From DATFWC01 sp963777755 (GTDB taxonomy: Bacteria > Pseudomonadota > Alphaproteobacteria > Rhizobiales > Xanthobacteraceae), in NCBI GenBank assembly GCA_963777755.1, contig CAVZSC010000039.1, forward strand, positions 372,001 through 436,000: DNA of 64,000 bases, read 5' to 3'. Made by a program: the position numbers and the translations under genes. Shown here piece after piece: positions 53,062 to 62,548 of this stretch. Under the pieces are notes generated by a model. It saw nothing but the letters and a program-made list of their open reading frames with translations. It was not told the DNA's origin and ran no database searches. How positions within the stretch are numbered: position 1 is the stretch's first letter; the number at the start of each line of letters is the position of its first letter.

Positions 53062-56000
53062 ATGCCACAGGATGCCGGTAGTACGGCCGTGGAAGCCGAG
53101 CTTGCGCATGCACGGCGCGAGCTGAGTGAGGCGTTGGAGCGGCAGGCCGCAACCGACGAAGTGCTGCGGGTCATCGCCAGCTCGCCGGCCGAGCTCGCGG
53201 CGGTGTTCGATACATCCTGGCGAAAGCCACGCAGATGTGCAACGCGCAGTTCGGGTACCTGTTCCGTTTTCGGGAGGGTTTGCTGCACCCGGCCGCGTTG
53301 CACGGCGTGCCACCGGCACTCTCCGAATACATGCGGAGCGCGGAGCATTCAGCCGCTCAGCGGAAGCATTCCCGCGATCGCCTGCGGCGATGCAAGGCGA
53401 CGGTCCATGTCGGCGACCTCGCCGTCAAAGAGGTGAAGATTGCCTCGGCCAGACTTGCAGGTGCCCGGTCATACCTTGCCGTTCCGATGCTCAAGGAGAG
53501 CGAGCTGGTCGGTACGATGATGATCTATCGGACCGAGGTTCGGCCATTCAACGACAAGCAGATCGAACTTGTCCGAGCTTCGCGAGCCAAGCCGTCATCG
53601 CCATCGAGAACACTCGGCTGCTCAACGAGCTGCGCAAATCGCTCCAGCAGCAGACCGCCACCGCCGACGTGCTCAAGGTCATCAGCCGCTCGACGTTCGA
53701 CCTGCAAGCCGTGCTCGATACGCTGGTCGAATCGGCGGCGCGGCTGTGCAACGCTGATCGGGCGAGCATCCGGGTACCAAGGATGGCCTCTACCAGAATG
53801 TGGCAAGCTGCGGCTACACGCCGACCAAATCGAGTGGCTGAAGCGAAACCCGTTCAAGCCGGATCGCAGCTCTGTTGTCGGTCGCGTCATGCTCGACGGA
53901 AAAGCGGTTCATGTGGCGGACACGCTGGCAGATCCGACCATGACCAGCAGGGCCGAAGTGTTGAAGGTGCGAACCGTGCTCGGCGTGCCGCTGTTGCGTG
54001 AGGGCGCGGCAATCGGCACGCTGATCCTCATGCGTGGCGTTGCGCAGCCATTCACGGATCAGCAGATCGCGCTGGTTACCACCTTCGCCGACCAGGCAGT
54101 GATCGCGATCGAGAACGTGCGGTTGTTCGAGGCCGAGCAACAGCGCACGCGTGAGCTGACCGAGGCGCTGGAACAGCAGACCGCGACGTCCGAGGTGCTC
54201 AGCGTCATTTAGAGCTCGCCCGGCGACTAGAGCCGGTGTTCAGACGATGCTGGAGAACGCCACCGAATTTGCGCTGCCAAATTTGGCAGCATGGTCTTGT
54301 TTGAGGGGGATGCGTACCGGCGGGTTGCCCTGCACAACGCGCCGGCGGCATTTGTCGAAGCGCAATCGCAAAACCCGGTGGTTCCGCTCACGGCATCACC
54401 CACGCTTAGTCGCGTGGCCGCACCAAGCAGGTCGATTCAAGTCGTCGACATCCTCGCGGAACGAGCCGGAAGAGGCAATTGCGAAGCTCGGAGGCGCGCG
54501 GACCGTTTTATGTGTTCCTCATGCTGAAGGACGGTGGCGCGGTTGGCGTGATCTCCATCTATCGGCAGGAGGTGCGGCCGTTCACGGACAAGCAGGTCGA
54601 ACTGGTGAGGAATTTCGCCGCTCAGGCAGTCATCGCGATCGAGAACACACGCCTGCTCAACGAACTGCGCTAGCGCACCGACGATCTCCGAATCCCTGCA
54701 GCAGCAGACCGCCACCGCCGACGTGCTCAAGGTCATCAGCCGCTCGACTTCGATCTGCAGGCGGTACTGGATACGCTCGTCGAGTCGGCGGCGCGGCTCT
54801 GCGAAGCGGACATGGCGGCGATCAGTCGGCAGCGGGGGTCGAGTTATCAAGACCTTGCTTCCTACAACTACCCGCCGGCTTTCAAGGAACACATGCAAGC
54901 CAGTCCGATCGAGCTGAGCCGCGGCACGACCATCGGACGAACGTTGCTCGAAGGCAGAGACAGTTCACATCGACGACGTGTTGGCGGATCCGGACTATAC
55001 GTTCCTCGAGTCTCAAAAGATCGGCGGCTATCGCACCACGCTCGGGGTGCCGCTGCTGCGGGAAGGCACTCCGATCGGCGTCATCGTGTTGAGCCGGTCG
55101 ACCGTGCGGCCATTCACCGAAAAGCAGATCGAGCTTGTGACCACCTTCGCCGACCAGGCGGTGATCGCGATCGAGAACGTGCGGCTGTTCGACGAGGTGC
55201 AGGCGCAAAAGCGGGAGCTCTCCGAAGCGCTGGCCCATCAGACGCCACCAGCGAAGTGCTGAGCGTATTAGCCGGTCGCCAACTGATGCCAAGCCAGTGT
55301 TCGAGGCGATCACGCAAGCGCCGCGCGTCTATGCGAGGCCGTATTCAGCGTCGTCTGGCTCTACGACGGCGATCTTATGCGCGTTGCTGCGACCAGAAAT
55401 TTTACCGCTGAAGTCCTGGGCAAGCTGCCCGGGAGTATCCGAAGCGGCCGGATCGCTCGGTGCTTGCCGGTCGGGCCGTATTGGACGGCAGGATCACCCA
55501 TGTTTCCGATCTTCTGGCGGACCCGGACTATTCGCACGACCTGGCGCTGGCCGGAAACTCGGTCGCGCTTCGCTGGCGGTGCCGATGGCGCGATGGCATG
55601 CGATCGGCGGCGCATTGTCGTCGCCGCAAGGCGAATCCTTGCCGTTTTCCGAGCGACAAATCCAATTGCTCACCACGTTCGCCGACCAGGCGGTGATCGC
55701 GATCGAGAACGTGCGGCTGTTCGATGAAATCCAGGAAAAGAGCCGGCAGCTCGCGGAAGCGAGCGAGCACAAGTCGCAGTTCCTCGCCAGCATGAGCCAC
55801 GAGCTGCGCACGCCGCTCAATGCCATCATCGGCCTGACCGAGATGCTGGTCGCCAACGCGCCGAGGTTCGGCACCGAGAAGGCACAGGAACCTCTGCGCC
55901 GGGTCAACGCCGCCGGCACCCATCTGCTCGGCCTGATCAACGAGGTGCTCGACCTCTCGAAGATCGAGGCCGGCAAGCTCGAACTCGCCTCCGAGCCGGT

Positions 56001-56460
56001 CAATTTGGCCTGTCTGATCGACGAAGTGATCGGCACCGCAGGTCAACTTGCTGAGAAAAACAAGAACCGGCTGGTGGTGGACAGCGCGGACGATCTCGGG
56101 CCGCTCACGGCGGACCCCATGCGGCTCAAGCAAATCCTGCTCAACCTGTTGAGCAATGCCTGCAAGTTCACCAAGGAGGGCGAGGTCGCGCTGCGGGCGC
56201 GCCGGGTGGTGGACGGCCGCGGCTGGGTCGAGCTTGCGGTGGCGGACACGGGCATCGGCCTCACCGCGAGCAGCAGGCGAAGCTGTTCCAGGACTTCACC
56301 AGGCCAATTCGTTGACGGCTCGGCGCTACGGCGGAACTGGTCTTGGCCTTGCGCTCTCGCGCAATCTGGCGCGCATGATGGGGGGCGACGTGACTGTGTC
56401 GAGCCAACCGGGAAAGGGTTCGGTGTTCACCGTGCGCCTGCCGGCCGGCGCTGCATACTG
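53062..56460 (+). pseudogene. GAF-domain histidine kinase, multiply broken (third paralogue)
   Basis: Starts MPQDAGSTAVEAELAHARRE at 53062 and ends FTVRLPAGAAY at 56460. Five GAF regions can be traced (about 53200, 53690, 54240, 54720 and 55290), then HisKA (SHELRTPLNAIIGLTEMLV, near 55800) and HATPase. At least eight frame changes are present, plus nonsense codons where the intact kinase has sense codons (near 54211, 54228 and 54672). Even the HATPase domain is shifted near 56265-56310. The stop codons argue for real decay rather than only length errors. Confidence 0.9.
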
Positions 56461-56552
56461 AGCAAGAGTACGAACCCGCAGTTACGATGCCGCCGCGTTC
56501 ACGTTCGCTCAGCAGTCAACTGCGACATGACGCTCTGATCCGGCGCACATGT

Positions 56553-56790
56553 TCGGCGCGACGCATCTCGGCTCGATGCTGTTCCTCGCCCGCGCGGCGC
56601 CGGGCGGGCTCGGCGTGACCGTGCAGGGCTATTTCACCTTGGCCATGGGCCTGGTGATGGCGGGCGCCATGTCGTTGTCGGGGGTGATGTACGAGGCGTT
56701 CGGGATCCGCACCTACGCCGCCGGCGGCGCGACGATCATCAGGTGGCGCGCTGGCGCTGATGGCGCACCGGTTGCGGGAGTGTGGGTGAC
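56553..56790 (+). pseudogene. 3' stub of an MFS transporter gene
   Basis: Reads FGATHLGSMLFLARAAPGGL, GVTVQGYFTLAMGLVMAGAM and YEAFGIRTYAA, about 85% like residues 315-375 of the MFS protein at 45799, then loses frame. No 5' part. Confidence 0.8.
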
Positions 56791-56840
56791 CAATCGCGCG
56801 TTCTGCTCAAGTTGATGCACGGCGGTGCCGCTTGCTCCAC

Positions 56841-56958
56841 CTCTCCCCGCTTGCGGGGAGAGGTCGGCGCGCTCTTGCGCGCCGGGTGAGGGGGCCTTTT
56901 CCACAGGCGCCACTGCAGCAATGCCCTCACCGACCCTCTCCCCGCAAGCGGGGAGAGG
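56841..56958. repeat. Pair of CTCTCCCCGC palindromes
   Basis: CTCTCCCCGCTTGCGGGGAG at 56841 and CTCTCCCCGCAAGCGGGGAG at 56936 are each near-perfect palindromes and form an outer inverted pair, a common intergenic repeat type in alphaproteobacteria. Confidence 0.75.
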
Positions 56959-57050
56959 GAGCGCGCATCAGCAAGTGGCGAGCCCGTGCGTCAATTCCGG
57001 CGAAAGGCGCTCCCAGTAACCCTCAATCGATCTTCGCGCCGGCGAGCTTC
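56953..57050. repeat. About 100-bp direct repeat (copy 2)
   Basis: Second copy of 51646-51745; again it runs into the 3' end of a TctC sequence. Confidence 0.85.
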
Positions 57051-57320
57051 ACGATGTCGGCCCATTTCGCCATCTCGTGGGCGAGAAAACCGGCGAACTC
57101 CTGCGGCGTGCCGACCTTGGCGATGGCGCTGAACTTCGCCAGGCTGGCCTTGGTTCGCCTGCCTGCAGGCGTGTTGATGGCGGCATTGGGCTCGGCGATA
57201 GGCGGCGGCGAGGCGGCGGGGCGATCGACCGGTTCGGTCGAAGACGAAGTCGGGAAATCCGCTCTGAGCAAGCGTCGGCATCGTCGGGCAGCTCGATTAA
57301 TTAGCCCTGCGGGACCCGGC
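57023..57320 (-). pseudogene. 3' part of a TctC gene, frameshifted
   Basis: The minus strand reads MPTLAQSGFPDFV in one frame, then TKASLAKFSAIAKVGTPQEF, AGFLAHEMAKWADIVKLAGA and KID stop in another. The region matches the last about 100 residues of the gene at 51717 with internal deletions. Confidence 0.8.
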
Positions 57321-59343
57321 TCATGGGTTTTGCTCAACCGTGCTGGTGACCGAAGCGCCGTCGCGGTTCGTTGATGTGGCGTATCCCAAGTCTGTCCGGA
57401 TGAGGCCCAGGATGTTGTGGGCCGGGACAGGGCGCTGGAAACCCTTCAAGACGAGGTCTCCGACCGGCTCGATTTCGATGTGCGCCTCTACCTTCGGACA
57501 GAACTCTCGGCGCAATGAGAATTTGCTTGTCCTTTGCCTCGCCGCAAAGGCGGGCGGCCAGATTGCACGCTGGACCTATGGCGCCGTAATCGAGCCGTTG
57601 CTCGAAGCCGATCGTGCCGATCGTGACGTAACCGCCGGCGATGCCCGCTCCAAAGCCGAGGCTCGTGACCACGCTTGCGCCAGCTCGATGACAACGCGGT
57701 CAGCGATTCGCGCATGGCGAGCGCCATGCGGATCGCCTGCAGCTCGTGGTTCTCCACCGGCAAGGGAGCGTTGAACAAGCACCATCAATCCATCGCCGGC
57801 GATGTGTTCGATCGTTCCATCGTACTCGATGACGAGGCGACCAAGCTCGGCGTGGTATTGACGCAATACGCTCATGACCTCCTCGGGCTCCGCCGTTTCG
57901 GTGAAGCCGGTGAAGCCGCGCAGATCGACGTACACCACCGTAATCTCGGCGCGACGCGTCTTGAGCGGGTCATCCGCCTCGCCGGACATGATCAAGTCGC
58001 TGATCTTCGGAGAGAGAAATCGCGTAAGCCTTGGAATACCGCCCGATCTGCGATACCTGCTCGGCGACCCGCGATTCGAGGGTTGCATTCCATTCGGCCA
58101 GTTGTGCCGCTTGTTCCTCCACTTGTCGGTTCTTGTCCTGGATCTCGCGCATAGAGGTCTTCGAGCACTCGATTCTTTTCGATCACCAGCTTGTTCGCTT
58201 CCTCGGTTCGCTGCTTTGCCTCGACGAAGCTCTCGTTCGGCCTGCTTTTGCTCGGTGATGTCCGTCATCACCGTGACGGTGCCGCCGCCGCGGCCCGACG
58301 GCGGCGAATGCGGAGCCATCGCCCGTCGGGCGTGTGGTCCTCAAAGCTCCTGCCCGACGGATTGCGCAGACTCTCGACGCGTTCGGCGACCAGGGCATCC
58401 ACGTCACCGCGCCGTAATAGCCGTTGACAGCCAGATATCGCAGGAAATCGGGATAGAAACGGCCGGGCTGAAGCAACTCCCGCGGCGCCCCGTACATGTC
58501 TTTGAAGCGTTCGTTGCAGACGACGATGTTGAGATCCTCATCCGTGTAGACGAGCGCGCCCGGCATGTTGTCGAGCGCCACATGGAGATGAGCCTCTTTC
58601 TCCGCCAAACTCTGTTCAGCCTGCTTTTGCTCGGTGATGTCCGTCATCACCGTGACGGTGCCACCGCCGCCGCCCGACGGCGGCGAATGCGATAGCCATC
58701 GCCCGTCGGGCGTGTGGTCCTCAAAGCTCCTGCCCGACGGATTGCGCAGACTCTCGACGCGTTCGGCGACCAGGGCGTCGACATCGCCCTCGCCGTAGTA
58801 GCCGTTCACGGCGAGATAGCGCAGGAAATCGGGATAAGGACGGCCCGGCTGAAGCAAATCCCGCGGCGCGTCGTACATCTCTTTGAAACGGTCGTTGCAG
58901 AAGACGATGTTGAGATCTTCGTCCGTGTAGACGAGCGCGCCCGGCATGTTGTCGAGCGCCACGCGGAGCTGGGCCTCCTTCTTCGCCAGATCCTGTTCAG
59001 CCTGCTTTTGATCGGTGATGTCAGTCATCACCGTGACCGTGCCGTCGCCCGCGGCGCGACGACGGACGATGCGATACCACCGACCATCCGGAGCATGGTC
59101 CTCAAAGCTCCTGCCGGACGGGTTCCGCAAACTGTCGACGCGCTGGGCGACCAAGGCGTCGACATCGCCCTCGCCATAGTAGCCGTGTTCGGCTAGATGG
59201 CGCAGAAAGTTAGGATAGGGGCGGCCAGATTGAAGCAGCTCCTCCGGCACCCGGTACATCTCTTTGAAGCGATCATTGCAGATGACGATATTGAGATTTT
59301 CATCCGTATAGACGAGCGCACCGGGCATATTATCGAGCGCCAC
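57321..59343 (-). pseudogene. Triple-PAS class III adenylate/guanylate cyclase, frameshifted
   Basis: Three PAS units (LDNMPGALVYTDEDLNIV...FLRYLAVNGYYGEGDVDAL) are open from 59343 to about 58400, ending in each case TVTVMTDIT(D/E)QKQAE. After frame changes near 58410, 58230 and 58150 a coiled segment and the cyclase domain follow: ITVVYVDLRGFTGFTETAEP, IEHIAGDGLMV, then GFGAGIAGGYVTIGTIGFEQ and RLDYGAIGPACNLAARLCGE in another frame, and LKGFQRPVPAHNI near the stop. At least five shifts in all. The true start may lie upstream of the GTG at 59343. Confidence 0.85.
58236..59343 (-). repeat. Three tandem PAS-coding repeats of about 380 bp
   Basis: The block GTGATGTC(C/A)GTCATCACCG recurs at about 58254, 58636 and 59016, a period of about 381 bp (127 codons). 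Identity among units is high, so the expansion is recent. Confidence 0.8.
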
Positions 59344-59563
59344 CTGGAGCTGAACATCGGCCCCGTAGGGACTGATGATCCGCCAGGGCTACGTCTTGTA
59401 GCCGCGCCATGAAGGACCTCATGGAAGATGATCAGGGCGATTACACCGTACCGGCCGAGAGACTACAACATCGCGACGCCCGCCAGTTCGGCGGATTTGG
59501 CGTTCCTTATCAGCGTTGCGCGCCAGTGTGCGTCCGGACAGCTGCTTGCGGGGCGACGGCCAC

Positions 59564-60580
59564 CTAATCCACCTTGATGTTGGCGGCTTTCGCCACCGCG
59601 AGCCACTTCTGGTGCTCGCGCGCGATGAAGGCGGCGAAGTCGTCCGCCGAGCCGGGCCTCATGCCGACGCCGAGCTTGTCGAACGCGTCGGTCAGTTCGG
59701 GCGATCGCAGGCCCGCGTTGATGACCGCATTGACGCGCTCGACGATCTCGCGCGGGGTGCCGGCCGGCGCCGCCACGCCGGTGAACGACATCGACACGAA
59801 ATCAGGAAGCCCGCTCTCGATCATGGTCGGCAGCTGCGGCACCTGCGGGTTGCGCGCTTCGCCGGTCACCGCCAGACCCTTGAGCTTGCCCGCCTGCACC
59901 AGCGGAATGGTGACGGACGGGTTCTCGAACGTCAGCTCGACCTGGCCCGACATGATGTCGGTCAGCGCCGCCGCCGTGCCCTTGTACGGCACGTGCACGA
60001 TGTCGATTGAGGCGCGCAGGCGGAACATCTCCCCCACCATGTGCGGCGGCGTGCCGTGACCCGGCGAGGCGAAATTGATCTTGCCGGGATGCGCGCGCGC
60101 ATGCGCGATCAGCTCGGCCACCGAGTTGGGCGTGAGCGCGGGATTGACCACCAGCACGTTGTGGGTGGTCGAGACCAGCGCGATCGGCGCGAATTGCCGG
60201 ATCGGGTCGTAGCCGATGTTGGCGTAGACCGCGGGCCCGACCGCGAACGTCGCGGTGTTGCCGAACATCAGCGTGTAGCCGTCGGGCTCGGCGCCGACCA
60301 CGACCTTGGCGCCGATGGTGCCGCCGGCGCCCGGCCGGTTGTCGATCACCACGGTCTGTCCGATGCCGACGGAGAGGCGCTGCGCGGTGAGCCGAGCCAG
60401 GGTGTCGGCCGGACCCCCGGCCGCGAACGGCACCACCAGCTTGATCGGACGGCTCGGATAGGATTGCGCCGATGCCTCGGTCGCGAAGCCGAGGCACAGC
60501 GCTGCAACTGCAGTCGCAGCAGCCCCACCGCGCGCGAAGAGCGCGCGGGGGGAGGGTAGGTGCAAGCGGCACCGCAGCAT
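59564..60580 (-). CDS. TctC-family substrate-binding protein
   Basis: 338 residues. N-terminal signal with an unusually long polar start (MLRCRLHLPSPRALFARGG), then ATAVAALCLGFATEASAQ. Family blocks: YPSRPIKLVVPFAAGGPADT, VVIDNRPGAGGTIGAKVVVG, VPYKGTAAALTDIMSGQVEL, and GVAAPAGTPREIVERVNAVI. GGAG lies before the ATG. Two 3' stubs of related genes lie directly upstream, so it is the surviving member of a former tandem set. Confidence 0.92.
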   Translation of the reverse strand: MLRCRLHLPSPRALFARGGAAATAVAALCLGFATEASAQSYPSRPIKLVVPFAAGGPADTLARLTAQRLSVGIGQTVVIDNRPGAGGTIGAKVVVGAEPDGYTLMFGNTATFAVGPAVYANIGYDPIRQFAPIALVSTTHNVLVVNPALTPNSVAELIAHARAHPGKINFASPGHGTPPHMVGEMFRLRASIDIVHVPYKGTAAALTDIMSGQVELTFENPSVTIPLVQAGKLKGLAVTGEARNPQVPQLPTMIESGLPDFVSMSFTGVAAPAGTPREIVERVNAVINAGLRSPELTDAFDKLGVGMRPGSADDFAAFIAREHQKWLAVAKAANIKVD

Positions 60581-60590
60581 TTCCCGCTCC

Positions 60591-60830
60591 TCACTCCGCC
60601 TTGATGTTGGCGGCCTTGATGATGCCGCCCCATTTCTCCGCCTCGGCGGCGATGAAGGCGGCGAATTCCCGCGGGGGCGTGATGTTTGCCTCGACGTTGA
60701 ACCTCGCGAGGCTCGCCACGATGGATGGCGACTTGAGGCTGTCGCCGATGACGCCGTTGAGCTTCGTCACGATATCGGCCGGCGTGCCCGCGGGGGCCAC
60801 GACGCCGGTCCAGAACGACAGAACGTCAGG
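60591..60830 (-). pseudogene. 3' stub of a second TctC gene
   Basis: Reads FWTGVVAPAGTPADIVTKLN, SLKSPSIVASLARFNVEANI and FAAFIAAEAEKWGGIIKAAN, then IKAE and stop. Only the last about 80 codons remain. Confidence 0.8.
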
Positions 60831-60882
60831 CGCGTGATCTCGATCTGCATGCGAAGCGCCGCTTTCGTTGACCGCCCGACTC

Positions 60883-60976
60883 AATCCACCTTGATGTTGG
60901 CGGCTTTCGCCACCGCGAGCCACTTCTGGTGCTCGCGCGCGATGAAGGCGGCGAACTCGTCGGCCGAGCCAGGCCT
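60883..60976 (-). pseudogene. 3' stub of a third TctC gene
   Basis: Almost identical to the last 90 bp of the intact gene at 59564 (FAAFIAREHQKWLAVAKAAN, IKVD and stop). It ends at the next gene boundary. Confidence 0.8.
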
Positions 60977-61010
60977 CGCGTGAATGCAGCGTCACGGTTG
61001 TGATAGCGCC

Positions 61011-62006
61011 TTATTCGATGACCTCGTTGGCGCGCACGAGGATCGACTGTGGAATGATCAGCCCCAGCGCCCTGGCGGTCTTCAAGTTGACGCCGAGCTC
61101 GAATTTGGTCGGCTGCTGTACTGGAAGATCGGCGGGCTTTGCTCCCTTGACGATCCTGTCGACGTAACCAGCGGTGCGCCGAAGCATGTCGGGGGTGTTC
61201 GCGCCGTAGGCCAACAGCGCGCCAGCCGTGGCAAGTCCGAACGGCGGCGCCGCGAACACGGCTGGCAGCTTGTGCTTGGCAGCAGCCTCGATGATCCGGA
61301 CTCGGTTCTGGAAATAAAAGCCCTCGATCGTGGATACCAACAGTGCATCGGCACGGTTCTCGCTCGCCTGCACGACGGCAGCTTCGAGCTCGTTGGGCTG
61401 TCGTGCCTCAATGGGGTGAACAGTGATACCCAAGGCCTGAGCCGCCGTCCTCGCCTCCTTAAACACGAGTGCTGCGTCTGGAACCGTCGGATTGGCCAGC
61501 ACGGCAAGCCGAGACAGGCCGGGAAGAGCCTCCCTGCAAAGCTCGATGTTCTTGCCAACCTGCTCGACCGTCAGGTTGGAAAAACCAGTGATATTTCCGC
61601 CGGGCTGGTGAAGGCTTGCGACAAATCCAAAGCCGACGGGATCGGACACGTTTGCCATTACGATGGGGAGCTCCGTAGTTGCCTGCTTCAAGGCGCGCAC
61701 GCTCGGCGTGGCCGGTGCAACGACCACGTCCACCTTGAGGCGCACCAGCTCTTCGGCGAGAGCGGGCAAAAGCTCGATCTTCCCGTCCGCGAAACGGGCC
61801 TCGATGGCGATCGTCTGACCTTCCACATAGTTCAGCTCGCGCAACCCTTGGCGGAACGCCGCATGGAACGGCGCCACCACCGCGTGGGGAGCGATCCAGA
61901 GAATGCCAACGCGTGGCGTGTTCCGCACTTGCTGGGCGCTGAGCGGCAGCGGCCACACGACACTGGCGCCGCCGAGCAGCCTCAGGAATTCGCGTCGTCC
62001 CATCAT
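61011..62006 (-). CDS. PF04392-type ABC transporter substrate-binding protein
   Basis: 331 residues, starting MMGRREFLRLLGGASVVWPL; the second ATG (62003) is equally possible. Family blocks: LRELNYVEGQTIAIEARFAD, DPVGFGFVASLHQPGGNITG, and the end LGLIIPQSILVRANEVIE. It lacks the conserved upstream element seen before the array at 1-4.8 kb. Monocistronic; ligand unknown. Confidence 0.9.
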   Translation of the reverse strand: MMGRREFLRLLGGASVVWPLPLSAQQVRNTPRVGILWIAPHAVVAPFHAAFRQGLRELNYVEGQTIAIEARFADGKIELLPALAEELVRLKVDVVVAPATPSVRALKQATTELPIVMANVSDPVGFGFVASLHQPGGNITGFSNLTVEQVGKNIELCREALPGLSRLAVLANPTVPDAALVFKEARTAAQALGITVHPIEARQPNELEAAVVQASENRADALLVSTIEGFYFQNRVRIIEAAAKHKLPAVFAAPPFGLATAGALLAYGANTPDMLRRTAGYVDRIVKGAKPADLPVQQPTKFELGVNLKTARALGLIIPQSILVRANEVIE

Positions 62007-62315
62007 GAGGAGGCCCTTAGATGCGCCAATTTCAACAACCTGCCGAGCTAGCTCACAAAGTCACTTTGCTCAGGACGCTGTCCGATCAACGTGATGACGT
62101 TATCGGGATTGGGGTCGGTCGATACATGGACAAGCGTACCCGTCCACCATTCCAGCTATAATTTTTATCCTAACATCTACCTTGTGCCGCGCAAAGAAAT
62201 GCCCGCGTTGTTGACCGCGAGCATAAGAAAAAGTGCCATAGCGAATGGCTATGAAGGCCCTGTCGCGGCAACGGACAGAGCATTCCCGCGGCGTGCCGCG
62301 AGGCCGCCAAGGCGA
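62007..62315. other. Intergenic, AT-richer than its surroundings
   Basis: No gene recognised. The segment at about 62150-62250 is clearly lower in GC than the window average, which may mark foreign or non-coding DNA. Confidence 0.4.
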
Positions 62316-62365
62316 TAGGCCCTCGACGCGCCACAGACCCTGCTCGCCACGCCGAGGAGGTGATC
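62316..62365 (+). pseudogene. C-terminal scrap of a PF04392 substrate-binding gene
   Basis: Reads LDAPQTLLA and, after a one-base change, EEVID, like the LExPPTLLARADEVIE end of the family. Confidence 0.5.
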
Positions 62366-62399
62366 GACCTTAGCCAGGGCATGGCATCGCTTAAGGAGG

Positions 62400-62437
62400 A
62401 TTCAGATCGCTTCAGCCTGTCTTAAGGACATGACGGG
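62400..62437 (+). promoter_or_regulatory. TTCAG / CTTAAGGACATG element upstream of the repeat protein
   Basis: Plus strand GATTCAGATCGCTTCAG, then CTTAAGGACATGACGGG. Same half-site order as 2645, 4773, 17501 and 27339, and in the same orientation relative to the gene. A second CTTAAGGA lies just before it (62390), making the site partly symmetric. Confidence 0.5.
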
Positions 62438-62548
62438 CAGAGCTGGTCATGCTCCTTGCGAGCTCGCGCTCGGCGGGACCCGCTGATGCACGACTCGCAG
62501 CAGGGATGGGGCCGCCTGCCTCAAAACGGTCCCTTCCGGGAGAGCGAG

